64,000 nucleotides of DNA. Origin: Trichoplax sp. H2 (lineage: Eukaryota > Placozoa > Uniplacotomia > Trichoplacea). The notes below the pieces were generated by a model. It did not search any database. It saw nothing but the letters and a program-made list of their open reading frames with translations, and was not told the DNA's origin. The stretch covers positions 62,001 to 126,000 of the forward strand of contig NOWV01000062.1 in NCBI GenBank assembly GCA_003344405.1. Direction: 5' to 3'. Below are positions 1 through 12,306 of the stretch, piece by piece; position 1 is the first letter of the stretch, and the number at the start of each line of letters is the position of its first letter. Position numbers and translations under genes: made by a program.

Positions 1-1939
1 ACTTTTGGTAGTCTGTAAGAGACAGGATGTAATTATAGCCATAATCCCATGGTGGATTATGGCATCAATGGCAGTAAATTATTATTTTATTATCATTGGC
101 TATATCCATTTATTCAACTCAGCCATTGCACAAGTAGTAGAAATCGTATGCAGAATTTCATCAAGGCGTTCAATAAATAAATAACGTACTGTGCAATATG
201 TTATGTTAACCACGAGTTTATGATGGATATTGATTGTCATCGACTGGACAGTAAGGCAAGTCTACATAGAATAGAGTAACGAAATTTCTCCTAGACGTAT
301 GTTGAAATAGGCCTTTAATTCTAATTATTGTAAGCCACTGATTTTTTGGCCATCAAAAAGGACACCCGCTCAATCTACAGTCTTTACAGAAAGTAGTTAA
401 CCAAATGGCTGTAGTAGTTTCCTTTTCATATTAGTATCCCTTAACAAATCGATTCTGCCATCGTATGCTCATGAACTATTTTAACATACGTATTATGTAG
501 CATTGCGTCAAATGTTTGTTACCGTAAATTAACTTTCCTTCTGCTTCACTAATGGAAATTGGAGTCGTAGACTTGTATAGAACATATAGACACGAACAGG
601 ATCAGCAAATTCAATGGAGTAATTTAAGTTTGCTGAAGATCGCTGAATTCAATGGAGTAATTCAAGTTTGCTGAAGATCGAACAGTCTGTTGATGGGCTT
701 TCTATAGTGGTCATAACATGACATGTTTATTTAATTCTTGCAGAAAGGTACATATTGATCCGATTTTGAAATCATCTAGCTGGACTTTATGTACATTTTC
801 AATATGTCCCTATTTCAATGTCATGATGATAGACATATGTAGTGTATCTATGCCTATCTCGTGGTAATCCACAGTTCAGCATGGCTTTTACTACCATTCA
901 ATTTGTATAAAAGAAATGATAAATAGAAAAAAAAAAAACACCAGACGTAGCCATGGCATTTAGATTGTGCTATCCTTCATTACTCGATTTTCGACTATCC
1001 TACCGGCCATTTCAAAGTATCTTTACGAGATAGAATGGATTTTAAATGAATTGAATCGGTTTTCGATTTCTCTTATATATGGATCCATTAAATAGGATTG
1101 TCAATCCATTCTTAACTAGTGTACCGGCTATGTTAAAAAAAAAGGATCCGTATGTTTAGGCTAAAATCAACTTTGAACGAGATAGAATTTCAATTCTATA
1201 ATCGGATTGAGCAGATTACCCCTTTTACATCGATGATATGTCCATGGAATACAGCAGTAATTTGATTCTTGGCTACTATACCTGATATGTAAAAGTATCG
1301 ATTTATTGACCATGGAATCAATTTTGAATGAAATCGATTTTCCATTTTATTGTCGTATTGACTACTTTTACATTGATGATATATCAAATTGAATATGGTA
1401 GAGTAAATGGACTTTTTGCTAGTCTATCGTCTATGTAAAAGTACGCGTATGTTCACCATGAAATCAATCTTTTAATGAGTAGTATTTTAATTCTGTTTTA
1501 GTATTGAACAGGCTGCCCATTCCTTTTTTACATGGATGATAAATCAATTTCTAGTGAATCGATTCTTGACTGTTCTTGTATGTCGATGATGGAAGAGTAT
1601 GTTCACAGAATGACAGATTGATATTAGAGGAGTGAATTTTATTATTTTTGGGGAATGAATTCAATTTTCATTCCGTCATAAGACTAATTAGACCGTCGAT
1701 TTTTCTATTCCCTACGGGTAGATCATCTACTGTACTGTGTTTATCGATTCTTGACTGTCCTTCTAACCTATGTCAAAGTAGATTCAATTTAAGGACTTGT
1801 AGGAGAAAAAATTCTTGCTTAAAAGTGGCTGTTCACTGGCGAGGATACTATTGTAGTAGAGTAAAATGGATAAGTTCATTTAATCCATTGAAAGCCAATT
1901 TTGCCACAGTAGGCAATAGACTGTACATCCCTCCATTAA

Positions 1940-2470
1940 CATGGATCTTCTATCCAACATTGAATCGTATTTACATCGTCATGTCAATTAATTTAATTAT
2001 TATTATAACTAGATCAATCATGTTCTAGGGATAGGAGAAAGTAAAACGGAAATGATAATTTCAGTTCAAAACGAGAAAGAATGTTCGTTTATGAGCACGA
2101 TGCTATCAAATATCAAACTGAGAACAATCTTGTTCTAGGGATAGGAGAAAGTAAAACGGAAATGATAATTTCAGTTCAAAACGAGAAAGAATGTTCGTTT
2201 ATGAGCACGATGCCATCATTTAATCTCAAATTGAACACGATAATGAATAAAATATCCAACTGAAAACTATTTCAAATCATNNNNNNNNNNNNNNNNNNNN
2301 CATGGATCTTCTATCCAACATTGAATCGTATTTACATCGTCATATCAATTAATTTAATTATTATTATAACTAGATCAATCATGTTCTAGGGATAGGAGAA
2401 AGTAAAACGGAAATGATAATTTCAGTTCAAAACGAGAAAGAATGTTCGTTTATGAGCACGATGCCATCAT
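1940..2470. repeat. direct repeats flanking an assembly gap
   Basis: A segment starting at 1940 reappears almost unchanged at 2301, directly after the N run. An inner unit of about 85 bp beginning TGTTCTAGGGATAGGAG occurs three times, at 2021, 2131 and 2382. The near-identity of both sides of the gap suggests either a recent tandem duplication or two haplotypes or reads placed side by side by the assembler. Confidence 0.85.
2281..2300. other. assembly gap (20 N)
   Basis: Exactly twenty N characters, an arbitrary-length gap marker. Its true size is unknown. It sits inside a near-identical direct repeat, which is probably why the assembly could not close. Confidence 0.98.
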
Positions 2471-3342
2471 TTAATCTCGAATTGAACACGATAATGAATA
2501 AAATATCCAACTGAAAACTATTTCAAATCATCCTTGACTGGAAAAAAAATCGACCACTTTAAGAATGGAGCCCCAAAGCTACTATCCACTTCTCTCTACG
2601 TTAGAGATCAACGTAAGCTATCCCCATCCAATGGAAAGGAAAGGAGAAAAAAATTAGCTTAGACGACATTGATTGATTGATTGATGCAAAGGGTGGATCA
2701 TAAGAGTACACTTTCCATCAGTGCTTCCGTTCTTCATCGTCAAACAGAATTACATTTCTGTAGAATAGATAATGCTGGCCTTGACGACTATTCTAATTGA
2801 TATTCTAATTTTAATGTCATTCAATTTTTTATTTATTGGCCATGGATAGCCCGTAGTGTTTTTATTGTTCATAGTTGAAGTAGAGTAGTTGGAAGATGTG
2901 TATTGCTGTAGTCGATTATGATGGTTATCCTTCTGTATTGGGCTACTGTTATTCTCTTACTTCTTGGGATATTTTTCACAGGGAATTGATTTTGAAAGAG
3001 TCCGTTGAATCAAAATTCAACGGCATGACGATAGTAACAGCAAGAATGGAAATCGATATGCATGGAATAGAGCTGTCTACGTTGTTTTCATAGCAGGAAA
3101 AGTTTTTTCTTTTTTTGGGGGGGGGGGCAGTCGTCTATCACCAAGACATGATTTATGTCTTGGTGGTGGAGATGAGAACATCTCAGCGATCATAAACTGA
3201 GAAAGATTTCAACGCACAGCGTTCATCATTTCCTATTTCATGACTCTATTTTTACACATCGTGGGCAATATCATATTCATTATACTAGATTGCCTAGTCG
3301 ATGTGTTGATTGTAGACGTAGCAATATCTTGCACTTGGAGAA

Positions 3343-3690
3343 TGTTATCCAAGTTGCTATCCCCCAAAATAAAGTACAAGTTCAACCTTTTCTTCTCTTT
3401 TCTTGTCAAGGTTTATTAAAGCCATGGAGTATTGCTTGACTACTCGTACACTATCTGCGACATTAGGTGATCAAAAAAACGTTTCTAAAATGGAGCTTTT
3501 CCAATGTTATCCAACTTGCTATCCCTCAAAATAAAGTAGTGTACAAGTTCAACATTTCCTTCTATAGAATACAAGGCATTCTCTTTTCTTGTAAGGTTCA
3601 TTAAAGCCATGGAGCATTGCTTGACTACTCGTACACTATCTGCGACATTAGGTGATAAAAAACGCGTTCATAAAATGGAGCTTTTCCCCC
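3343..3690. repeat. tandem duplication, period about 162 bp
   Basis: The block starting GTTATCCAAGTTGCTATC at 3343 is repeated from 3505 with a few substitutions and small indels. Both copies contain the same stretch around CTTGACTACTCGTACACTATC. The second copy ends in a C homopolymer near 3690. No coding content was recognised. Confidence 0.8.
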
Positions 3691-6399
3691 CCCCCAAAAA
3701 GGCCATTACATTTTTAGGGGTGCTCTATTGTCATCAAGTTTTAAAAGAGGTTCATGAGAGCGAAATGCTCGTCGTATTCATTTTGCTATTGAGAGGGGGG
3801 CAGGCATTGAAATGATTCTCCTATAACTCAATTGGATCATCATTACTAATTTGTGTTGAATGGCGACGAATTAAAAACATGGTAGAATGAATGAGTAAAA
3901 TCGGTCGTTGAAATTTTTCTTGTATTGATTGGTTTAGTTTAGCGATATTGGGTGGTTCATTGTGTTGTAATCCTTGCCGACATGGAAGGATTCTTCAATG
4001 AAATGGGAATATGGACCGAGTAGTAAAAGTCGCCGCTTTGGATAAACTATTATACGACTATCATTGGATATCAACGGTGTCTAGCCGTCGGCAATGTAGT
4101 GGATAACTGTTTTTGGAGGGGAATGTTATGATACTGATTTTCCATGATAGCGTTAACATTGTCAACGTTTATTCAAGAGATTGAACTAATTTGCCTGCCA
4201 GTTGTTGAATTGCAATTGAAATGAGGATCTTGATGGATAATATTTTGACACTGTATGGAGATGGGATTCTTCTACGTGGCAAAGGACTGGATGAGTTAAG
4301 CGGAATGTCTACTTAAGAACGGATGATTCTTCTACTTTAACGAGCTATCTATCCTATTATGGTTTTACTTTCAACTACGCTGGGATATTTGGAATAATAC
4401 AATTTAATCGATTGAGCTATCGTTGGGATATAGTCTTGAAAATGATATTCATCCTTGTTGAGTTCACATCGTCTATCCATAAACTAGCACCATTCATTTT
4501 ACATTAACGATACCTTTATGATCCAAAGAATTGGAGTAAGCATGATTATTTCTTGAAGGCAATATAGGCTGCAGCAGCGATTTGGCAAATTCCATGGTTT
4601 TAATCCTCTTACCTTTAGAGAAGAAATGATCCATCAATTGAATGAACAACAACTTGATATTTTCAATATCATGCCTACGATCAAGATTTCATTTTATTGA
4701 CGATTACTAATTAAATGGAAAGGGTAAATGAATGATCACTCCATCACACGATCAAAGATGGAGTAATAATCGATTGATCTCCACTTGATTGTATGACTGT
4801 ATTTCATTCTCTTCTTGTCAAACTAGAAATGATACCCTAGCACAGAGGCAAAAACCGCCAATCTTCTCCTTGATGGATAGCAAATTGTATTTAGTATTTG
4901 CATTTTATTGGATTATCGTCTCCTACTTACCACTTTCAATGGAGTCCAACAACAATGTTTCTTCTTCTTCTTCTCCAATCAACCATCCAAACTGAATTCA
5001 ATACCAAGTGTACGAACTAGCCAATTGCTAGTTGTGTACGTAACTTGGGTAAAGAAGGAAAGAAGAGGAAAAAAGAGGAAAATAGGCAAGGAAAGAAGTT
5101 GTACAACGATGAAAAAATGGCCAAAAGGCTGCAATAGATTGAGGATAGAAAGGCAAGTACGGACTGGGGCCGTTATTTGGATTGGGGTGGGCCGATTGAT
5201 TTACGTCATGAGTTCTCAATTATGTTGCAATGGAGAGTGAGTGTATTGGCTATAGAGTGTCTGGAAGAGGCCATCCAGTCGTATCAAAAGTAGTGGACGA
5301 TTTGCGATAGTGGGAGAGTTGGCAATTTGCAGAGCAGATTGGCTATCCTCCACGAGAGAGTAAATATAACTTTGGATCGATGGTTTGTTGACATACCGGC
5401 AAAAGACATTGATTATAGAGGCTAATATGGAGTAGGATGGACAGTAGGTTAGTTAACAAGTGTTTAAGTAAGGCAGTCATTGGATGACATTGATCGATCT
5501 GATGTCGTTATGGACATCCAAATCGATCGATGGAGTAGTCTACTCGTATGCCGCCTCGCCTCGCTTAGGCTTTACCACTCGTTTTGATAGAGTAAGAGTC
5601 GATTGCTAATTTTCTTTTGGATATCATGATAGCTATGTTATAGCCTATGGATTAGTCACAATGATAGTCTACTCGAGTCTTGAGATACTTTACGATGGCT
5701 TTCTTGACACAGCCTAGCTGTCGTCAAGCTTATTACTTTGCACGAGTCGATGGAAGACTTTCTCTGCCAGGTTGCTTCTCACTGTCATGGCAAGCTCTGC
5801 CCAGTTGGATCTTATGAAAGCGAGTAGAAACTATGACGAGAGCTCGATTACAGCGTAGGAATAGACAGTATTGCATGGACAAACTAACGTTTATCATCAC
5901 CCTAGGCAACCATCTTCAGCTACCTCCTAGGTCGTCGCTATCGTGCTCGTTTTCGTTGCCCCTACAAAATGCTGTACTTTATTTGGTAGCCAATTACTGT
6001 ACTATACTGTAGAAGAATTGGTCAATGGCTTTCAATTTTATATCCATTTGAAATAGAGACAAAAAGTGCAAGAAAGGCAAAACATCATCACTGTCGTCTC
6101 CATTACTCCAGTAGAGCAGCACGATTGTCTGTCCCGTGGAGTGGACTACTGACTACACCACTGCACCCAGCTGTGAGCTAATAAATGATTGATACTCCAT
6201 CATGACTTGATGCACTATGGTATCTACTTTTAGTACAGTCAATGCAATTGCAGCTGTTCTCTTAGCAGAAAATAGTGTGGCTCATAAGTTAGAAGAGTAG
6301 AGTAAAGTAAAGCAGAAAAATCATCGACAGAAACTCCTCATTGCCCCTCCCCACTGCCTATTTACTTTACCTTTATAGGAATGTTCGGTGGTTGATCAA

Positions 6400-7700
6400 T
6401 ACGGATAGACAGACGGACTACATCATGAAATGGACGAGTTCCTAGTGTACTGTACAGTGTACAGTGTACAGTACCGAGTTCCCCGTACAGTAGCCAGCAA
6501 GAGGGTGACAATGAAGTGGCATACAGTACGAGTGGACAGATGGACTACATCATGAAATGGAAGAGTTCCTCCGAACTGTACTGAGTTTACTGTAGACTGT
6601 ACAGTGTACACTCAGTGTACAGTCTACAGTAGCCAGTAAAGCGGTCACGGATGCCGTGGCCTACAAGGTTGGATACTGGATCGGTACGGATAGACGGATG
6701 GACCACATCATGAAATGGACGCGTTACTACTGTAGTGAGTTCCCCCTACAGTACAGTTGACCAGCAAAAGGGTCACGATGCAGTGGCATACAGTACAGGT
6801 GGACAGATGGACTACATCATGAAATGGAAGAGTTCCTCCGAACTGTACTGAGTTCCCCGTACTGTACAGTGTACATACAGTACAGTAGCCAGTAAAGGGG
6901 TCACGGATGCCGTGGCCTACAAGGTTGGATGCTGGATCGGTACGGATAGACAGATGGACTACATCATGAAATGGACGAGTTACTACTGTAGTGAGTTCCC
7001 CCTACAGTACAGTTGACCAGCAAAAGGGTCACGATGCAGTGGCATACAGTACAGGTGGACAGATGGACTACATCATGAAATGGAAGAGTTCCTCCGAACT
7101 GTACTGAGTTCCCCGTACTGTACAGTGTACAGTACAGTAGCCAGTAAAGGGGTCAAGGATGCCGTGGCCTACAAGGTTGGATGCTGGATCGGTGCGGATA
7201 GACAGATGGACTACATCATGAAATGGACGCGTTACTACTGTAGTGAGTTCCCCCTACAGTACAGTTGACCAGCAAAAGGGTCACGATGCAGTGGCATACA
7301 GTACGGGTGGACAGATGGACTACATCATGAAATGGACGAGTTCCTCCGAACTGTACTGAGTTCCCACGTACAGTACAGTACAGTAGCCAGTAAAGGGGTC
7401 ACGGATGCTGTGGCAATGTGGCATACAAGGCTGGGTGGTTGATCAGTACGGATAGACAGATGGACTACATCGTGAAATGGACGCGTTACTACTGTAGTGA
7501 GTTCCCCGTACAGTACAACTGTACAGTACAGTGGCCAGCAAAAGGGTCACGATGCAGTGGCATACAGTACAGTACAGACAGTACAGTACAGTACTGTGTA
7601 CTGTACTGTACTCATGCCCCACTGCCTACTGTACAGTATTTACTTTTTTAGCGAGGCTGGTTGATCAATACAGACGGACAGATGGACTACGTCATGGACT
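6400..7700. repeat. tandem array of about 250-bp higher-order units
   Basis: The word GACTACATCATGAAATGGA recurs at about 6416, 6541, 6699, 6808, 6956, 7064, 7207, 7316 and 7461, with a diverged copy at 7683. The spacing alternates between about 108 and about 146 bp, so two half-units build a higher-order unit of about 250 bp. Between the words lie runs of overlapping palindromes such as GTACTGTACAGTGTACAGTAC. The array ends about 200 bp upstream of the UQCRC2 start codon. Short open frames in it are by-products of the repeat. Confidence 0.9.
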
Positions 7701-7901
7701 GCACAGCGCACACCCGATTTTACACACAACAGTACAGTACTGTACTTTTTCCATGCGGCACGATGGTACTGTACACTGTACACTGTACTCTATGAACGTG
7801 ATGCAACTACCCTGGACAGACAGGCGAATGGACGACGCCGCCGTGATAGTCCCTCTTACACTCTCGGCAAGCCACTTTCTTCCTTCTACGAAGGTCCAGC
7901 C

Positions 7902-10900
7902 ATGTCTCATTTAAGTAGAATCGGTAAAACCTGCCATGGATCGCACATCCTGCCTAGAGTTGCATCTTCTATTCGCAACGTAAGTAGACAAAAATGAATC
8001 ATGCTTTGAATCAATGCACTCTTCAATTTGCTGTCCGAGTGAAGGAAAAAGACACTTGGGGAACCTATTCAACTTGGCTGGTCCCTTTTTTGCTCATACC
8101 AGTATACAGTATACTTGGTAGCGTATGGAAAAAAACTGCTCACTACAGTAGTGCTTTGGGCCTGTTCACCGTTTGCACGCCAATGGCGATGCCAAGTCGA
8201 TGATACAACTTTGAAATGACACTCTTTCTCTCTTATTTTAGTCCAGGTTGTACTCAATGGCTGCTGTTCCCCTGTCTGAAACACCAAAACGAGAATGGAA
8301 ACCCATTGAACGAAAACAACCACAACCAGCCCAGGTTAGTCTTTGTAAAAGTCATAGTAAGCCCCTAGTCACAGTCAGCGTTCCAAGCGGGGTCGATTTC
8401 ATTTGCACACCATCCTACCGATGGTATAGATAGTTCTAGTCGGAGAGACGCCGTATGTTACAATGGACTAGGGCAATATTTTCATCCATAGTATCATTAG
8501 TCAAGTTAAAAAAACTCTTTTCTACTACTGAATATCACATCCCTGATGATAGATTACACGTTTGGAGAATGGCATGACCGTTGCATCCATTGAAGATTAC
8601 TCGTCGACTACACGAATTGCTCTCTATGTCAATGCAGGCAGTCGTTACGAACGATTCAACACCTTAGGAGCCTCGCATGTTATGAAGATCTGCGCTTTCT
8701 TGGTAAGCCATCATTGCAAATTGTCATGCATCATTCTATCTGAAATTGGAGTTGATTTTGACACCGGTTTCATGTGTATATCATTAGGCTAACAAAGAAA
8801 ATTCTGCATTGAAAATCACCAGAGAGGCGGAACTTTTAGGAGCTAACTTACAGTATGGAATAGGACAATGGCTATTTTAATCAATCTTCATTCCATCTCA
8901 CTACGTAGCAATTTACCATGAGTTATAATACCTCATCATCGCCATCACTTATCCAATAATCATTTATATCTAGGGCCAAAAATACACGGGAGCACTTGAT
9001 CATTTCCTCTGATTTTCTAAGAGATCGAGTGTAAGTATTGCAGCAGAGTTCATTTTGGATTCTCTCATCCACAACTGCTGAGTAATGGGTAGACTGTAAA
9101 TGGAGACTTTGGACGCAATTTCAACGTCAATGCCATTAATAAATGGATAGCCAAATAGTGTACTGTAAATATCAATTGATTCCTTCTGTGAATAAATGGG
9201 ATATACTGTACTATAGTCAAGCTTATTGTTAGACTGTGCTAAAAATATCTTGAAATGTTTGCAACTTGGCGTTGATCCATTTTTAACCAATACAGTACTG
9301 TATATCTTTCTCTTTTCTTGATTATACTTACTCTTAGCCATAAATAGATGTGTAGAGTACAATTTCTTGAATCTATTCTTTCTTACAAGTTGTATACGTA
9401 AGACGTTAAGAAGGAGCACTTACCAAATTCTACTATATAGCACATACGATATTCTGTCCAATTCTTCTTACATTATAAAACTATTTTTTTTTTATCATCA
9501 GTCAACCTGTCTTGAGTATCATCGCCAGTACAGTCAAAGATCCTTGTTTCTATAGATGGGAGGTAAATATCAACGACCAATGTTTACTATTTTATGAAAT
9601 GTTACATCCATTTTTTAACTAGTCATCCTGATTTCGCCTGCCTTCTCTACAGGTCAATGATAGAAAAGATCACCTTTTTACGGATTTAGCTGCTAAAGAC
9701 ACTGATATTCATGCAGGTCATTATCAATGTGATTTTACCACGTTTACTCCTAACTTTGGAACAATTGCTAGGTGTGTCAGATTAGTTATGGTACTCATCT
9801 TACAACTATTTATTTCAGGCATCATGGAAGCTGTTCATCAGGTAGCATACAGGTATGAATGAAAACTTTCGCAACAACATACAGTTGCTAAGGTTCATTC
9901 TATTATGGACTGTATAGAATTGTACCCATATTGTATACGAATACATGAGATGATGTTCTCAATGTGTCTTCTACTGATGAATATCATTTAGAGGGCCACT
10001 TGCCAATTCTATTTATTGCCCATCATTCCGAGCAAATTCACTATTTTCTGATGTGGTAATGACTACTCCTTATAATTGTTACCTTTAATATAGAATGGAA
10101 TGCCCTTTAGATTATTACTTAATTCTTGTCGATTTTTTGATCGTGATAGCTCCAAAGCTTCGCTCAAGAGTGCTTTACTGGGCCTGCAATGACTCTTGTT
10201 GGATTAGGTTAATAGTGCAATTGTTGAAATTGCTTTGTGTTGTCATTACAACTATCTATCATCGGACTAAATCTTTTTCTTGGATATCATTCTATAGGCG
10301 TAAACCACGACGAATTCGTACAGATTGCATCATCATCCTTTGAAGGTATTTCTGCCAAAAGACCTGGTGAAAAGCAAAAGTCTTTCTACGTTGGAGGTAA
10401 CTCATAACTTTTCAAGTGATATCTGTTCTCCTTTGATGCTATAAAATCCACTCTATATTGAGCTTTATAATTGACTCATATGATATCTTTCCAATATTAG
10501 GTGATGCTCGCTGGTGGGCGGACTCACCGTTGGTCAATGCAGCAGTTGTTACCGAAGGTGTCGGGTTAGTTGCTGTTTTGTTAACAACTGCAGTCAAACC
10601 AACTGTTTCTAACTATTATTGCTCGTTGTTGTACTATAGCTTGGAAGACAAAGATATACTAGCGGCTGGTTTATTAACGGTAGGATAAATTATGATGATA
10701 CGGTAAAGTGTAAAAATGGATAGAATTCCTAAATGATACTTTCTAAATATAGAGAATATTAGGCGGTTCTCCATTAATTAAGTACGGAAACAATACTGAG
10801 ACCTCAAGGTAAGGATCATAAAGTTAAGTGTAACCCTTAAACCTAGCTATTAACAGTTATGTACGCTTTATAATGTTGTAGACTATCGAAAAGCGTCAGC

Positions 10901-11842
10901 GAAGCCACTACTTCACCATACACAGTAAGTAAATTAAATAAGTATTGTACTGATAATTGGTGCAGTATTAATAATAACGATTCTATTTACCGGTTACAGA
11001 TTTAAAAGTTAGATTATAATTGCTCGAAATTATTTACATGTCTATTTTTTTTACTAGGTCTCTAGTTTGAATATAAATTACTCAGATTCTGGACTTCTTG
11101 GTAGTTATGTAATTGCCAACGCAGCCGATATTGATAAAGTATGATATATTGTTGGCGATTTGATTTGCCTGTCTGTAATCTACGTTCAGATAGATGTGAC
11201 TGTATAGTTCTGATATTGTCATATGCTTTCAGGTTTTAAAGGCCATTGTTAATCAGTATCGCAGTGTCGCTGAGAAGGGTATATCAAATGATGAATTGAC
11301 TAGAGCAAAGTAAGCAAGAAATTTTACACGGTGTAAAAAATCTGGTCTATTAATATGTATTAAAAAATGGTTTGATTTAATTTGTTGCAGAAATCAGCTA
11401 AAAGCATATGCAGCTATGTCATATGAGAATCCTGCATCTATTATGCAAGATCTTGCAGTGCAGGTAATGCACGTACATATACTTGCAAGTGGTTGTATTC
11501 GTTATTTGTATAAACTCCTTACATTCCCTTTTCATTTACGCCCATATCAACCTGATATTGTTTGTCATTTTTTTCACAAATCTTTATCGAATTAGGCTGG
11601 ATACACTGGAAGCTATAAATCTCCCGTTGATGTTTTAAACGAAGTTGATAAAGCATCTGTTGAAGATGTCGTTAAGGTATGTTTTTATCTACTATTTGAA
11701 TTTATTTTATTTTTAGATATTTACTCCATTTCTCACTGTTCATGAACACTTTGTGATGTTGATATAGGTCGCAAAACGACTATTTAGTGCACCTCTTACG
11801 CTTGTTGCAAGTGGTAATATCGAAAAAGTGCCTGCTCTGTAA
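7902..11842 (+). CDS. UQCRC2: cytochrome b-c1 complex subunit 2 (complex III core protein 2)
   Basis: Core protein 2 of respiratory complex III, a non-catalytic M16-peptidase-fold subunit on the matrix side of the inner mitochondrial membrane. Twenty exons join in frame: 7902-7979, 8242-8334, 8553-8702, 8788-8852, 8974-9030, 9502-9562, 9653-9716, 9819-9852, 9992-10055, 10150-10207, 10298-10396, 10501-10564, 10640-10679, 10753-10808, 10882-10924, 11058-11138, 11233-11309, 11391-11463, 11596-11676 and 11768-11842. They give 470 residues (human 453). The N-terminus is rich in Arg/Ser with no acid, as expected of a mitochondrial presequence. Family blocks include NAGSRYERFNTLGASH, ENSALKITREAELLGANLQ and YSDSGLLGSYVIANA. 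The zinc motif HxxEH of catalytic M16 members is absent, which separates it from MPP-beta. Start: first ATG of the exon carrying the presequence. Confidence 0.93.
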
Positions 11843-12041
11843 TCGCTGAAAAAAAAATAAGCTATAGATGATATTTACATTTATAGTTTATGTTTATAGT
11901 AGCACAACATGTTTAAAACTTCGCATTTATCACATGCTCATCCGCTATTTTCAACTGTAATCATACATTTTTGAATTTTATGATTAAGAATTATAGTGCT
12001 ACTAATTTGAATGACCAAAGTTATTGTAGTAATATCTTCGA

Positions 12042-12047
12042 AATAAA
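12042..12047 (+). promoter_or_regulatory. candidate polyadenylation signal of UQCRC2
   Basis: AATAAA lies 200 bp after the UQCRC2 stop codon on the same strand, in the short interval before the convergent ankyrin/SOCS gene. It is the clearest canonical hexamer near the gene end. The function is inferred from position only. Confidence 0.45.
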
Positions 12048-12306
12048 GTATGAAAGCTAATGTTTAAAAAAATGCCTTGAGTTCAATTTTATTTCAGGAC
12101 ATATGCAAGATAATCGACGATATCTGTAGTGATAAAGTCCAATTTTTTTTTAGTTTTATAAGTTATTAAGAGTACGCTACTTAGTACTTAGGCTATAGCG
12201 AATCTATAGCGAATCTATTGCCTCATTTCATTACTAGCCTGTGCTAGGATAAGTTCTTAATGTAAGTATGGATATAAATATAGTACTGTGGAATAGGCCT
12301 TCAATG

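Larger units (their letters stand above)
1..6400. other. gene-free AT-rich region with diverged repeats
   Basis: I find no convincing exon, conserved protein segment or RNA gene here. Open frames are short and have no family resemblance. The stretch from about 1000 to 2000 contains several diverged copies of a segment with words such as TTTTACATCGATGAT and AATCGATTTTCC. A 30-40 bp piece is duplicated at 605-680. Homopolymer runs of G (about 3116-3127) and C (about 3686-3696) also occur. It may hold regulatory DNA or exons too short to recognise. Confidence 0.5.

Noticed and set aside
7080-7914. Several open frames of 60-127 codons in the array
   Set aside because: All are translations of the tandem unit in different frames, with no shared frame between units.
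9000-9419. Minus-strand open frame of 139 codons
   Set aside because: It overlaps UQCRC2 exon and intron on the other strand and resembles no family; the UQCRC2 exon at 8974-9030 explains the conserved part.
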